Part shown: in pieces, positions 8,178 to 20,000 of the stretch | Position numbering within the stretch: the first letter of the stretch is position 1 | How the letters are laid out: each line of letters starts with the position of its first letter | Source of the DNA: Gemmatimonas sp. | Lineage (GTDB): Bacteria > Gemmatimonadota > Gemmatimonadetes > Gemmatimonadales > Gemmatimonadaceae | DNA: 64,000 nt | Assembly (NCBI GenBank): GCA_011390805.1 | Contig: JAABRT010000007.1 | Span: 20,387 to 84,386 of the forward strand | Reading direction: 5' to 3' | Program-made: the position numbers and the translations under genes | The notes under the pieces: generated by a model | The model's input: only the letters and a program-made list of their open reading frames with translations | The model's database searches: none | What the model was told of the DNA's origin: nothing

Positions 8178-8614
8178 CGATCGAACGCATGGCTCATACA
8201 CCGTCGCGCATCGCGAGAGCTCGCGCATCGCGTCACGCTGGCGCACTACGCATTCTCGCGCCACGCCGAGGCGCTACACTCGTTGAACTGATTGTTGCCA
8301 TGGTGCTCCTGAGCATCGGGCTTTTCAGCGTTGTTGGCTCGTCGGGCAGTGTTGTGAAACAGCTCGGCGGCGGACGGAATCAGACGGTGGCCGCCTCTAT
8401 TGCGCAGGCCCGACTCGATTCGCTCACCAGTATTGGCTGTCAGTCGCTCACGCCTGGTGGTGCCACCACCAGCGGCACATCCACCAGTCGCAGCATCAAG
8501 GAAACGTGGACTGTGATTGATGGTTTCAACGTGAAGAACATCCGGATCACGATGACGGTACCGGGCCGTAACGTGCCCATCATCTACGAGACGATTATTC
8601 CATGCCGCGACTGA
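8174..8614 (+). CDS. Type IV minor pilin, PilV-like
   Basis: Start at the ATG at 8174, which overlaps the previous stop (ATGA), giving 146 residues. The TTG at 8165 is less likely. An unusually long basic leader of about 33 residues precedes RRG/ATLVELIVAMVLLSIG, with the prepilin cleavage Gly and Glu at +5 but Ala instead of Phe at +1. The small globular part has two Cys (SIGCQS and IIPCRD). It overlaps PilW by 13 bases. A minor pilin role is inferred from signal, size and position. Confidence 0.83.
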   Translation: MTIERMAHTPSRIARARASRHAGALRILAPRRGATLVELIVAMVLLSIGLFSVVGSSGSVVKQLGGGRNQTVAASIAQARLDSLTSIGCQSLTPGGATTSGTSTSRSIKETWTVIDGFNVKNIRITMTVPGRNVPIIYETIIPCRD

Positions 8615-9525
8615 GCCGCCGATTGCGCAATCGACGGGGGCTCACGCTCGTCGAACTGCTGATTTCCATGACGATTCTTGGTGTGGTGAGCGCGATTGTC
8701 GCGGCCGTCATGCTGGGACAACAGCGCGTTTTTCAGCAGACCTATGAAATGGTGGGGGTGCGCCGTGAACTGCGCACCGCGATGAGTCTGGTGCCGTCCG
8801 ATGTGCGCGGCTTGTCGTCGATTGGCGGTGATGTGTCCAACTTCACCGAGTCATCGCTCACCTTTCGGGCAACGATCGGCGCGTCGATCGTTTGTGAACG
8901 TGCCGGTGCAAACACAATCTTTTTGCCGCCGCTGAATCTGGCGCACAATACACTCACCAGCTGGGTAAGCCGGCCGATTGTGGGTGACACCGTCTTTGCG
9001 TTTGACGAGGGCGCGTTGCGCGGTGCCGAAGATGATTCGTGGGTTCCACTCACCATCTCGTCAGTGACGCCTGTACTCACCGCCTGCGCCGCCTCGCCAT
9101 TCATTGACGCGGTAGCGGATGCCGGCAAGGTTCGTTGGGCGATTGATGTGACCGAAGCCATTCCGGCCACCGTGCTGATTGGCGCCGGCGTGCGTTTCAC
9201 TCGGCATGTGGAATACGCGTTGCAGGAATCACCAACATCGGGACGCTGGTATCTCACGCAGCAATCGCGTCGCGGCGGGGCGTGGGAAACACCGTTGGTG
9301 GTAAGTGGACCGTACGAAGTACCCGCTGATGGCGGATTGCGCCTGGTCTATTTCGACAGCACGGGTGCCGAAGTCGCGCCTGGTGGACCAGGTAACTCAC
9401 TGGCCCGTGTTGACCTCACGATGCGCGCCAAGGGTCTGCCATCATCCGGCGCTCTCTACAAAGGTGGAGACGCCATTCCGCGTGACTCCATCGCGCTCAG
9501 AATCGCCATCCGGAATCGCCAATGA
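8602..9525 (+). CDS. Type IV minor pilin, PilW-like
   Basis: 307 residues. Leader MPRLSRRLRNRRG then LTLVELLISMTILGVVSAIV, with Glu at +5. The long β-rich body begins VRRELRTAMSLVPSDVRGL, the common PilW pattern. Two Cys (VCERAG and TACAAS) could pair. It overlaps its upstream neighbour by 13 bases and the downstream gene by 4 bases. The role would be a tip-complex minor pilin. Length is within the PilW range. Confidence 0.85.
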   Translation: MPRLSRRLRNRRGLTLVELLISMTILGVVSAIVAAVMLGQQRVFQQTYEMVGVRRELRTAMSLVPSDVRGLSSIGGDVSNFTESSLTFRATIGASIVCERAGANTIFLPPLNLAHNTLTSWVSRPIVGDTVFAFDEGALRGAEDDSWVPLTISSVTPVLTACAASPFIDAVADAGKVRWAIDVTEAIPATVLIGAGVRFTRHVEYALQESPTSGRWYLTQQSRRGGAWETPLVVSGPYEVPADGGLRLVYFDSTGAEVAPGGPGNSLARVDLTMRAKGLPSSGALYKGGDAIPRDSIALRIAIRNRQ

Positions 9526-10427
9526 TGCACTCTTCAGAATCCGCGCAGACGTCAGCAGTCAGTGAGACGCAAACTGCGCCCGTCACCCGTGAACGTCGCG
9601 GTACGGCATTGCTATTGGCGCTGTTTGCCATGGTGGTGCTGCTGTTGCTGTCGCAGGGTGCATTCGTGGCGTCGCTGCATGAATACCGCGCTGGCCGCAA
9701 TACGCTTGTTGAACAGCGTGCTTTTGCGGTCGCCGAGTTCGGCATCAACCGTGAGATCGCAGCGTGGCCGCGTTCGCGGAACCTGCCGCCACCTACCGGT
9801 CTCGCATTTGGCGCGATCGATTCGAACTCGGTGTTCGTTTCGCAGGGCGACACGGCACGGGTAAAGGTGACGCGGTTGAACGACAATACGTTCTGGGTGG
9901 TGTCAACCGGACGCGCATCAATCGGCAACGACGCATTGGAATCGCAGCGAATGACGCACATGCTGGTGCGCATTGCCTATCCCTCGATCTCCCCCGGCGG
10001 CGCGATTGTTACGGCCGGTGACATCACGGTACGAGGCAATGCGTTTGTGACCGGTAAAAATACTGATCCAGCGGGCTGGACGCAGTGCGCCGAGATTGCC
10101 GGTCGCGATACGTTTGCCATTTCGTACGCGCCGGGTGTCAAGGTGAGCATTCAGAAAACAAACTCGGTAGAGAACGGCACAAACGCTGACCCGGCGGCCG
10201 CCGACTCCAACACCTACGTTCGATTTGGTACAGAAAGCTGGAACTCACTGGTGGCCAATGCGAACGTCAGGATTGCGGGTGGAACGTATCAGCCGTTTCC
10301 CGTGGGCAACGCCACTGCGTGCACCACGTCTCAACTGCTGAATTGGGGTGAGCCCTTCCGCGGCGGCGGCAGCATAGTCGGCTGCATGGACTACTACCCG
10401 ATCAGGACGGTGCAACGGCGCGTTTGA
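9522..10427 (+). CDS. PilX-like pilus assembly protein, possibly 3'-truncated
   Basis: 301 residues. After a 25-residue hydrophilic leader comes RRGTALLLALFAMVVLLLLSQG, the PilX-type helix without Glu at +5. Next is EYRAGRNTLVEQRAFAVAEFG, the conserved PilX region. The C-terminal part has GGAIVTAGDITVRGNAFVTG and GCMDYYP. The last residues and the TGA stop lie inside the first copy of a 56-bp tandem repeat, so the original gene may have been longer (many homologous proteins continue into a repeated Gly/Val/Asp-rich region). It is last in the minor pilin cluster. Confidence 0.78.
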   Translation: MMHSSESAQTSAVSETQTAPVTRERRGTALLLALFAMVVLLLLSQGAFVASLHEYRAGRNTLVEQRAFAVAEFGINREIAAWPRSRNLPPPTGLAFGAIDSNSVFVSQGDTARVKVTRLNDNTFWVVSTGRASIGNDALESQRMTHMLVRIAYPSISPGGAIVTAGDITVRGNAFVTGKNTDPAGWTQCAEIAGRDTFAISYAPGVKVSIQKTNSVENGTNADPAAADSNTYVRFGTESWNSLVANANVRIAGGTYQPFPVGNATACTTSQLLNWGEPFRGGGSIVGCMDYYPIRTVQRRV

Positions 10428-10529
10428 CGGCGTTGTTGGTTTAGGTAAACCGTGAACGGTTAACGGTGGAACTGCGCGTTTGACGGCGTGGTCGGTCAGG
10501 GTAAACCGTGAACGGTTGGCGGTGGAACA
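10418..10529. repeat. 56-bp tandem repeat, two copies, at the end of the pilX-like gene
   Basis: Two head-to-tail copies begin GCGCGTTTGACGGCG and contain GGTAAACCGTGAACGGTT. By eye 48 of 56 bases agree. Each copy holds the hairpin AACCGT-GA-ACGGTT. The first copy supplies the stop codon of the pilin gene upstream. The block fills most of the interval to alkC. The ACCGTGAA core resembles the short repeats at 28141-28187 and 35753-35780. Confidence 0.85.
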
Positions 10530-10535
10530 GGTCGC

Positions 10536-11666
10536 TTAGAGCGACAGTGAGAACTCGGCGCGCGCAACGGCCGCGCCGTTTACCAAGATTTCTACCGCCT
10601 GCAGGCCGGCATGGTAGCGTCGTGTTGTCACTGGCTTGAGCGGGTGTCGTTTTACCAGCGAGCGGTGTTCATGTGGCGCGAGTTCAAGTGACCACCCCTT
10701 GAACACCTTGGGCGAAAGGCGGCCGTCGGCTTTGCGGAAGTGCACGGCGTAGTCCACCACCAGTTGCTGTGTTGCACGCGAGGTTGAACGCAGCTCGAGC
10801 TGAAGCTGCACGTGACCGCCGAGCTTTACCCGCTTCGGTGAGAGGCTGAGTGTTGCGTCGCCCGCGAATGACTTACCCGTCCCCCATGCCGTGAGGACGC
10901 GCGCATCGCCACGCTTGATCAGTGTCCGACTGGCGTGCTTGAGCATCGCGCGACGCTGCGCACTGGCCGTTGGCAAATGCGTTTCCAGCCACTCAGCCAC
11001 AAGCGCTGGATGATCCTTGGCAATATCGTTGAGATGATTCGCGACACTGCGCCGCACGTACTCGCTCTCATCATCCTGGAGCGCCAGCAATAGCGGCAGC
11101 GTAGGTGATGGATCAGCAATCAACTGGCGCAGCTGCAGGCCCCACGGCAAGCGCGGCCGACTTCCTTCGCTCACCAATCGTCGCACATGCGCACTCGGAT
11201 CGTGCACCCAACGGTGCAGTGTGTGAAACACGACGTCACCGTGCGCCACGATAAACGGCCGGATCGCAAACTCGGCCGTGAACCGTTGCGTGATCGCGTG
11301 CAGCGCCTGCAGTGAGCGTTCAGGTGACTGCATGCCGCGCCGCACCACGAACTCTCCAACAGGCCAGAGAATCCAGCCCGCCAGCCCGTCATGTTCACCG
11401 CTGTGATGCGACAGCTGGTCATCGGCAAACGGCGGTGCCAGGGCACGCTCCACTCCGTCGGCAGCACGCGCGAAGTCTGAAGGCAGCGTGGCCTCGAGCG
11501 CCGAAGCCACGTGCATCGCGCGCGCTTTGAGTTCCAGCGTTTCAAGATCGGTGGTAGCCAGCCGGACAAACCGCCGCGCATCGAATGCCGGCATGCTTTG
11601 CGCAAGCTGCTCGCCTGCTGAGTGTACCAGCGCAGGATTGATGAAGTTCTTGAAGGGTTCGGCCAC
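10536..11666 (-). CDS. DNA alkylation repair protein, AlkC/AlkD HEAT-like family
   Basis: 376 residues, all-helical. It starts MAEPFKNFINPALVHSAGEQ, typical of AlkC-like 3-methyladenine glycosylases. HEAT-type repeats follow: WVHDPSAHVRRLVSEGSRPR, then DDESEYVRRSVANHLNDIAK and KHPALVAEWL-like helices. The last 110 residues are β-rich (DATLSLSPKRVKLGGHVQLQ), matching the Ig-like C-terminal domain of AlkC proteins. The likely role is excision of N3/N7-alkylated bases without base flipping. It lies 25 bases downstream of the VOC gene on the same strand and is probably co-transcribed with it. Confidence 0.87.
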   Translation of the reverse strand: MAEPFKNFINPALVHSAGEQLAQSMPAFDARRFVRLATTDLETLELKARAMHVASALEATLPSDFARAADGVERALAPPFADDQLSHHSGEHDGLAGWILWPVGEFVVRRGMQSPERSLQALHAITQRFTAEFAIRPFIVAHGDVVFHTLHRWVHDPSAHVRRLVSEGSRPRLPWGLQLRQLIADPSPTLPLLLALQDDESEYVRRSVANHLNDIAKDHPALVAEWLETHLPTASAQRRAMLKHASRTLIKRGDARVLTAWGTGKSFAGDATLSLSPKRVKLGGHVQLQLELRSTSRATQQLVVDYAVHFRKADGRLSPKVFKGWSLELAPHEHRSLVKRHPLKPVTTRRYHAGLQAVEILVNGAAVARAEFSLSL

Positions 11667-11691
11667 AACGGTCTCAGCGTGCTGAAGTCAT

Positions 11692-12066
11692 CTACCGCTT
11701 CTCTTCCATCAACCCCACCAGATTGCCGTCAGGATCGCGAACGAAGGCCAACCACAACTCGTGATCAAGCATTTGGGCTGCGCGCTGTGGCTCGCGCTCA
11801 TTGGCCGCACCACGCGACACAATCGCGGCGTGGGCGCTCTCGATGTCGCTCACGGTGAAATACAGCACGGAGTTGGCGCCCACCGCACCCGCGCCCTGCG
11901 GAGTTGAGAGCATCAAACGCACCGGGCCGCAGGCCAGGAAAGCCAGGTCAGGCCCGGCGTTGAACAAAAACTGCAGGCCCAGCACATCACGGTAAAACAC
12001 CGTCGAGGTCTCAACATCGCGTACCGTGACGGCGACCTGCCCAATGCCCGTTGGTCGATTCAGCAT
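11692..12066 (-). CDS. VOC family (glyoxalase/bleomycin-resistance fold) protein
   Basis: 124 residues, one VOC domain of two βαβββ modules. The N-module is GIGQVAVTVRDVETSTVFYR, then DVLGLQFLF. The C-module is VLYFTVSDIESAHAAIVSRG, ending LAFVRDPDGNLVGLMEE. The usual metal-ligand pattern is only partly visible: Glu in the last strand, while the first-strand His is replaced by Gln or Val. A glyoxalase I activity therefore cannot be claimed. It precedes alkC in a probable two-gene operon, and a role in detoxification is conceivable but not shown. Confidence 0.85.
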   Translation of the reverse strand: MLNRPTGIGQVAVTVRDVETSTVFYRDVLGLQFLFNAGPDLAFLACGPVRLMLSTPQGAGAVGANSVLYFTVSDIESAHAAIVSRGAANEREPQRAAQMLDHELWLAFVRDPDGNLVGLMEEKR

Positions 12067-12121
12067 GTCACGAATATGTGCCGCGAAACGGCTCCTGTCG
12101 AAGGGCGATTAGATTGAACGC

Positions 12122-13171
12122 ATGCCTTCTTTTCTATCTCTTGCCTATCTGCTCGCGATGTCGCCCATCACGGTGCCCGCGAATCCTGCTCCATCGACAA
12201 CCGGCGCTGTAGCCATCGCTGCAGCCAACGTACCGGCCAACACGTCAGCGCGTCGCTGGGACGCCATCGGCCACCGCGCCATGGCGGCCATGGCGTACGA
12301 TCGCCTCAGCCAGCCTGTGCGCGCACGCGTGAATGCGCTGTTGCGCGAACATCCCGACCTCGAGAGCCTGAGCGAAGGCATTGATGTACAAACACCGGCC
12401 GGTGTGCGAGAAGTGTTTATTCGCGCATCAGTGTGGCCCGATCGCATTCGCAGTGATGCGCGGTTCTACCGTGAATCGGACCCCAACGCGACGCCCACGC
12501 CGTTGCTGCCCGGCTATCCAACCATGGCCCGTCGTGATGGCTGGCACTATCTCACGCGTTCTTTTTCAACCGACGGCACGACACCGATTGTGCTCACCGA
12601 GCCGAACGTGGCGTCGGAGCTTCCGCGAATGGCCGACGCGCTTGCTGACAATGCCATCCCGGCGAGTGTGCGCGCATACCATCTGGGTTGGATCATTCAT
12701 GTAGTAGGCGACTTGCACCAGCCGTTGCACGGCACGTCCCGCTCTACCAAAGATTCGCCCGATGGCGATGCCGGCGGTAATCGCATGTGGGTGCGCACAC
12801 CGATCCGCGAACGTGATTCCACCAATCTGCATGGCACATGGGATGGCATGGTGGGACGTGTCTCGCGTGATATCCCGATCGACAGCGTGGCGGAGTTACT
12901 GGCCGCCGGCCTTCCGCTCTCTGACACGCCGGGTGACGATCTGAACATTCCCGACGGCGCCGCGCTCGCGCAGACGGTAAAATCGTGGGCCGACGAAAGT
13001 GCGACGCTCGCCCGCTATTTCGCGTATAACATTCCGGCACGTGAAGGTGATTTGCCACCAATGCTATCGGACGACTACATGGCTCGCGGCGAATACATCG
13101 CCCGCCAGCGACTCGCACTCTCCGCATACCGACTCGTTGCACTGCTCGAAGCGCGACTGGGTGACAAGTAA
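12122..13171 (+). CDS. Secreted S1/P1-type nuclease
   Basis: 349 residues with an N-terminal export signal and a linker. The mature enzyme probably starts at Trp46 (WDAIGH), since in this family the N-terminal Trp itself binds zinc. Further zinc-ligand motifs are visible: HVVGDLHQPLHGTSRSTKD, then GDAGGNRMWVRTP and NLHGTWDGM. The enzyme hydrolyses single-stranded DNA/RNA and can remove 3' phosphates outside the cytoplasm. Length is as expected for bacterial members. It is transcribed divergently from VOC-alkC. A strong hairpin follows the stop. Confidence 0.92.
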   Translation: MPSFLSLAYLLAMSPITVPANPAPSTTGAVAIAAANVPANTSARRWDAIGHRAMAAMAYDRLSQPVRARVNALLREHPDLESLSEGIDVQTPAGVREVFIRASVWPDRIRSDARFYRESDPNATPTPLLPGYPTMARRDGWHYLTRSFSTDGTTPIVLTEPNVASELPRMADALADNAIPASVRAYHLGWIIHVVGDLHQPLHGTSRSTKDSPDGDAGGNRMWVRTPIRERDSTNLHGTWDGMVGRVSRDIPIDSVAELLAAGLPLSDTPGDDLNIPDGAALAQTVKSWADESATLARYFAYNIPAREGDLPPMLSDDYMARGEYIARQRLALSAYRLVALLEARLGDK

Positions 13172-13187
13172 GTGTGACGGTTATCAC

Positions 13188-13227
13188 GCCTGCCGCGCGC
13201 ACTCAATTGCACAGCGCGCAGGCAGGC
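13188..13227 (+). terminator. GC-rich hairpin after the S1/P1 nuclease
   Basis: GCCTGCCGCGCGC and GCGCGCAGGCAGGC form a long stem with a small bulge around a 13-base loop, 16 bases after the nuclease stop. There is no clear T tract after it, so it is a weak intrinsic terminator candidate or an mRNA 3' stabiliser. Confidence 0.55.
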
Positions 13228-13308
13228 TGATCGTTTGCCATCACATGACGCACGTGATAGGGTGTTTATGAAGCTTCTTGCTCCAGAACCTTTATCACAA
13301 ACGTCATC

Positions 13309-14166
13309 ATGCAAGATTCTGCTGCAATACAATCAGATCTGACAATCGCTGAACGTGCGCTCGCCTACCTCACGGAATACGGCCTGAAGGTTGTCGCGGC
13401 GATTGTCATTCTTGTTGTCGGCCTCTGGCTGGCCAAAAAACTCGCCTCGCTCTTTTCTGCAGCGCTCAACAAGCGCAACGTCGATGCCACGCTCGTCGGC
13501 TTTTCGTCAAGTCTGGTGCGCGGCGCACTCGTCGTCTTTGTAGTGATCGCCGCGGTCGGCAAGCTCGGTGTGCAGACCACCTCTTTTGTTGCTGTTATTG
13601 GTGCGGCCGGGCTCGCCGTGGGGCTCGCACTGCAGGGCTCGCTCTCAAACTTCGCGTCGGGCGTGCTGCTCATTCTGTTCAAGCCGTTCAAGGCGGGCGA
13701 CTTCATCAAAGCCGGCGGCGAAGCGGGTACCGTAGTTCAGGTCGGCATGCTCACCACCGAGCTCAAAACGCCCGACAATGTGCAGATCATCATGCCCAAC
13801 TCGGAAATCATGGGCGGCTCGATCACCAACGTCTCGGCGCATCCCACCCGCCGCGTGGATATGACCGTGGGAGTGGGTTACGGTGACGACCTCAACAAGG
13901 CCAAGCGGATCATGGAAGAGCTTCTCGCAAACGACGAGCGCATTCTCAGCGATCCTCCGGTCACTATTGCCGTGTCAAATCTCGGTGACAGCAGCGTTGA
14001 CTTTGTGGTCAGACCGTGGGTCAACAGCGGCGACTACTGGAGCGTGAAGTTCGACTTCACCAAGGCTGTAAAGGAAGCATTTGACGCCGAAGGTATCAGT
14101 ATTCCCTTCCCGCAGCGCGATGTACATCTCTTCCAGACGGGCAAAGATACCTCTCAGGTTGCATAG
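13309..14166 (+). CDS. mscS: Small-conductance mechanosensitive channel (MscS family)
   Basis: 285 residues, similar in size to E. coli MscS. Three N-terminal membrane helices end in the pore helix VIGAAGLAVGLALQGSLSNFASG, the Gly/Ala-packed TM3 signature. The β-domain begins LLILFKPFKAGDFIKAGGEAG and includes TPDNVQIIMPNSEIMGGSITN. The C-terminal αβ domain ends IPFPQRDVHLF, the typical MscS terminus. It opens on membrane tension to release solutes on hypo-osmotic shock. It stands alone between the nuclease and a small stress-type membrane gene. A second, larger MscS is at 56407. Confidence 0.94.
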   Translation: MQDSAAIQSDLTIAERALAYLTEYGLKVVAAIVILVVGLWLAKKLASLFSAALNKRNVDATLVGFSSSLVRGALVVFVVIAAVGKLGVQTTSFVAVIGAAGLAVGLALQGSLSNFASGVLLILFKPFKAGDFIKAGGEAGTVVQVGMLTTELKTPDNVQIIMPNSEIMGGSITNVSAHPTRRVDMTVGVGYGDDLNKAKRIMEELLANDERILSDPPVTIAVSNLGDSSVDFVVRPWVNSGDYWSVKFDFTKAVKEAFDAEGISIPFPQRDVHLFQTGKDTSQVA

Positions 14167-14190
14167 CGCCCGGTCACCGGTCTCCCGACA

Positions 14191-14219
14191 TTGATAGGGA
14201 CGCGTGAGCCAAGTCTAAA
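14191..14219 (+). promoter_or_regulatory. Candidate sigma70-type promoter for the lmo0937-like gene
   Basis: TTGATA at 14191-14196 and TCTAAA at 14214-14219 are separated by 17 bases and lie about 33 bases upstream of the ATG at 14252. The -35 match is 5/6 and the -10 match is 4/6. It lies just after the mscS stop, so the small gene can be transcribed by itself. Confidence 0.4.
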
Positions 14220-14251
14220 TCACGCGCCGATCATCTTTCGGGAGATTCAAC

Positions 14252-14401
14252 ATGATCATGACAATTGCCATCATCCTCATCGTGCTCTGGTTGCTGGGCA
14301 TGGTGACTGCGTACACGCTCGGTGGCTTCATTCACGTATTGCTCGTTATCGCCATCATCGTGGTGCTGTTCCGGGTGATTTCGGGACGCAAACCTCTGTA
14401 G
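14252..14401 (+). CDS. lmo0937-family small membrane protein
   Basis: A 49-residue protein too short for the ORF track: MIMTIAIILIVLWLLGMVTA, then YTLGGFIHVLLVIAIIVVLF and a basic tail RVISGRKPL. Two membrane helices with the WLLG...TxGGFIHxLLVIAIIxxL pattern match the lmo0937/DUF5670-type family found in many bacteria, often linked to stress. GGGAG lies 7 bases upstream of the ATG, and a second in-frame ATG is two codons on. A candidate promoter precedes it and a strong terminator begins 7 bases after the stop. No molecular function is established. Confidence 0.85.
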   Translation: MIMTIAIILIVLWLLGMVTAYTLGGFIHVLLVIAIIVVLFRVISGRKPL

Positions 14402-14407
14402 CAAAAA

Positions 14408-14451
14408 GCAAAACGTGGCGTTTCGATATTCTCGAAACGCCACGTTTTTGC
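14408..14451. terminator. Bidirectional intrinsic terminator between the lmo0937-like gene and katG
   Basis: A near-perfect inverted repeat (AAAACGTGGCGTTTCGA and TCGAAACGCCACGTTTT) with a 5-base loop. It has an A run on the left and a T run on the right, so it can stop transcription from both convergent genes. Confidence 0.92.
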
Positions 14452-14484
14452 AGTGCAACACACCCGCAGCACTAACTGCGTGGA

Positions 14485-16855
<2,371 letters not shown>

Positions 16856-17010
16856 AGATGCGTGTAGAGCGAATCGAGCAGCGAAAAAAATAAAGATGCT
16901 TTTTCGTTACCTCAGTTGTAGAATGCTTCGCGCGACGCATGGGGCGTCGCAGTAAGGGACCGGTTTTCCCGCCTGCCGGTTCACTTCCTCGACTCTGAAG
17001 GAGACACTAT

Positions 17011-20000
17011 ATGATGCATCTCTGGCGCCGTAGTTGGGCGCTGAGCGGGCTGCTGGCACTGACTGCCAGTCTCGCCTCCGCACAGACCAGAACGGGTACG
17101 GTTACCGGCCGAGTCCTTGAGGCCGCCGGTTCCACACCCGTCGCCAACGCCACGATCACAGTGGCCGGCACAACGATTCGTGCTCTTAGTGGTGAAGATG
17201 GTCGTTATACGCTTCGCGATGTGCCAGCAGGAAACGCGACGGTGCGTGCAGTGCGGTTGGGGTATGCAGAGTTTTCCAGACAGGTAGTCATTACGGCCGG
17301 TCAGGCCACGGCGCTCGACGTCACGCTCGACAAGGTTGCACTCAACCTGACGGCCGTTGTGACAACAGCCACCGGCGACCAGCGTCGTCTTGAAGTACCC
17401 AATCAGATTGCGCAAATCGATGCCAACAAGGCCATTGAGTCGGCGCAGATCAGCAACGTGGGCGACCTGCTCGTCGGCAAAGCGGCCGGCGTTCAGATTC
17501 TTCCGGGTTCCGGTGTAAACTCCGCCAGCCGCATTCGTATTCGCGGCACGTCGTCCATCTCGTTGAGCAACGACCCGATCGTCTTTGTTGACGGCGTGCG
17601 TATCAACAGCTCCGCGTCGGGCTTTGGCAACGGTGGCGCACCCACCAGCCGCCTGAACGACATCAATCCGGAAGACATCGAAACGATTGACGTGATCCGT
17701 GGTCCGGCAGCGTCGGCCACGTACGGTACCGACGCCGCCACCGGCGTAATCGTGATCACCACCAAGCGTGGACGCGCAGGCGCCGCGCGCTGGAATGTGT
17801 ACACGGAACAGGGCGTCACACGGGATCGTAATACGTACCCCGATGCGTACACCGCGTGGGGCCGTTTGCAGAACCAGTCCAACCCCAACAACAACGGGCG
17901 TGCGGCTGACTGCAACATCAACACGATTTCAGCGGGCACCTGCGTGGTGGACTCCATCACCACGTTCAACCTGTGGAAGGATCCGCGCGCCAGCCCCCTG
18001 CAGACCGGCAGTCGTACGCAGTACGGCGTGAGCGTAGCCGGCGGCAGCGATGCCGTGACGTACTTTGTGGCACTCGAGCAGGAATCAACCATTGGTGTGC
18101 TGGGCCTGCCGCAGTTTGAGCGCGACCGCTTCAACCGCCAGGGCATTCCGATTCGCGAAGAGTGGGAAAACCCCAACACCTTCCAGCGCTTTGGCTTGCG
18201 CACCAATCTTGATCTGCGCGTAAACCCGCAGCTGCAGATTCCGATCCGCAGCTACTTCACCAGCAGCCAGCAGCGCGCTCCGGAAGACGGCAACAACACG
18301 GTTGGTTTGGGATCGCACGCGTTTGGTGGTCCCGGTACACCGAACCGCCTTGCTGGCGGCGACTCGCTGTACGGTTACCGGCTCTTCACACCCGGCGACA
18401 TCTTCCAGGAAAGCAACCAGATCGATCTGCAGCGCTGGATCGGTTCCATTTCGCCCACGTGGACGCCCACGTCGTGGCTCACGATGCGTGGTAACGCCGG
18501 CCTCGACTACAGCATTGAAGCGTACGACGGTGCCTGCCTGCTCAACGAGTGCACCAACTTTGGCCAGCGCCGCCTGGGCTTCAAGAACACGCAGCGCAGC
18601 CGCACCTTCCAGTGGACGGCCGACTGGTCGGCTACCGGCAGCTTCCGTCCCACCGATTGGTTGTCCACGCGCACCACGGCTGGCTTCCAGTTTGTAGACC
18701 GCTATGACGACGGCTACAGCGCCAACGTGGCGCAGCTGCCACCGGGCGGCAACACGCTGTCACAGGGTGCGGTTCCCTCGGTCGCCGAAGGAACGACTGT
18801 CAGCAAGACGGCTGGTATTTTCATTGAACAGAACGCACAGCTCTTCGACCGCCTCGATCTCGTGGCCTCTGTACGCGGCGACCAGAACAGCGCCTTCGGT
18901 CAGAACTTTGGTGTTGCGTACTACCCGCGCGCCGGCGCGTCGTACCGCATGTCAGAGGAGTCGTGGTTCCCGTTCCAGGACCAGGTGAACCTGTTCCGCG
19001 TTCGTACGTCGTGGGGACAGGCAGGTATCCGTCCCGGCACCACGGCGGCACTGCAGTTCTTTGCCTCCAACGTGTACCGCGACAACAACTCCGACGTGCC
19101 GGGTCTCATTTACCAGACGTTGGGTAACGCCAACCTGCGTCCGGAAACAGTCACCGAAGTTGAAGGTGGCTTTGACCTCGGCTTGTTCGGCGATCGCATC
19201 ACGACGTCTGTGACGTACTACGACAAGAAGTCCAGCGACGCCATTATCAACCAGACGCTTCCGCCGTCACTCGGCACCGGTACCACGACGCGTGCCGCCA
19301 ACATCGGCGCTGTTCGCAACTGGGGCTGGGAGTATCTCGTGACTGCCGTGCCGGTGGCCTACGATCGCTTCTCGTGGGACTTCACAGTAAACGGTTCGTA
19401 CAACTCCAACGAAGTGCTTGATCTGGGCGGGCTGCCGGCCGGTACGGGCGCTACGCGTAATGCAGAAGGCTTCCCGATCAACTCATTGTGGGACCGTCCG
19501 TACACGTTTGAAGACCTCAACGGCGACGGCATGATCACTCCCAATGAAGTGACCGTGCAGGAAGATCAGGTGTTCGTGGGCTACAGCACACCTCGCGCCG
19601 AGCTCTCGATTCAGAACGGCTTCGACCTGCTCGATCAGGGGCAGCTGCGTGTCACCTTCCTGGTGGACGGCAAGTTCGGTGGTTTGCTCAACAACGTGAC
19701 GGAACGCTTCCGTTGCGCCACGCGACTGAACTCGCAGGAACGTGTTGATCCGAGCGCTCCGCTTGATCGGCAGGCCCGTTGCTCCGCCTTCCAGAAGCCC
19801 GGTGTACAGCAGTCCAACTTCGGCTTCCTCGAGCCCACCGACTACTGGCGCCTGCGCGAAATCGCCGCCACCTGGCGCGTGCCGCAGTCGTGGATCACCG
19901 CGCTGCCGCGCGTGCAGTCGGGCACGATCACGCTCGCCGGCCGTAACCTCGCGCTGTGGAGCGACTTCACGGGTGTTGATCCGGAGACCACATCCGGTGT

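Noticed and set aside
11312-11530. Plus-strand ORFs inside alkC and many similar long antisense ORFs (e.g. in katG, glnS, dnaE2, patatin)
   Set aside because: They are shadows of well-supported genes on the other strand, caused by high GC, with Arg/Ala/His-rich compositions and no motifs.
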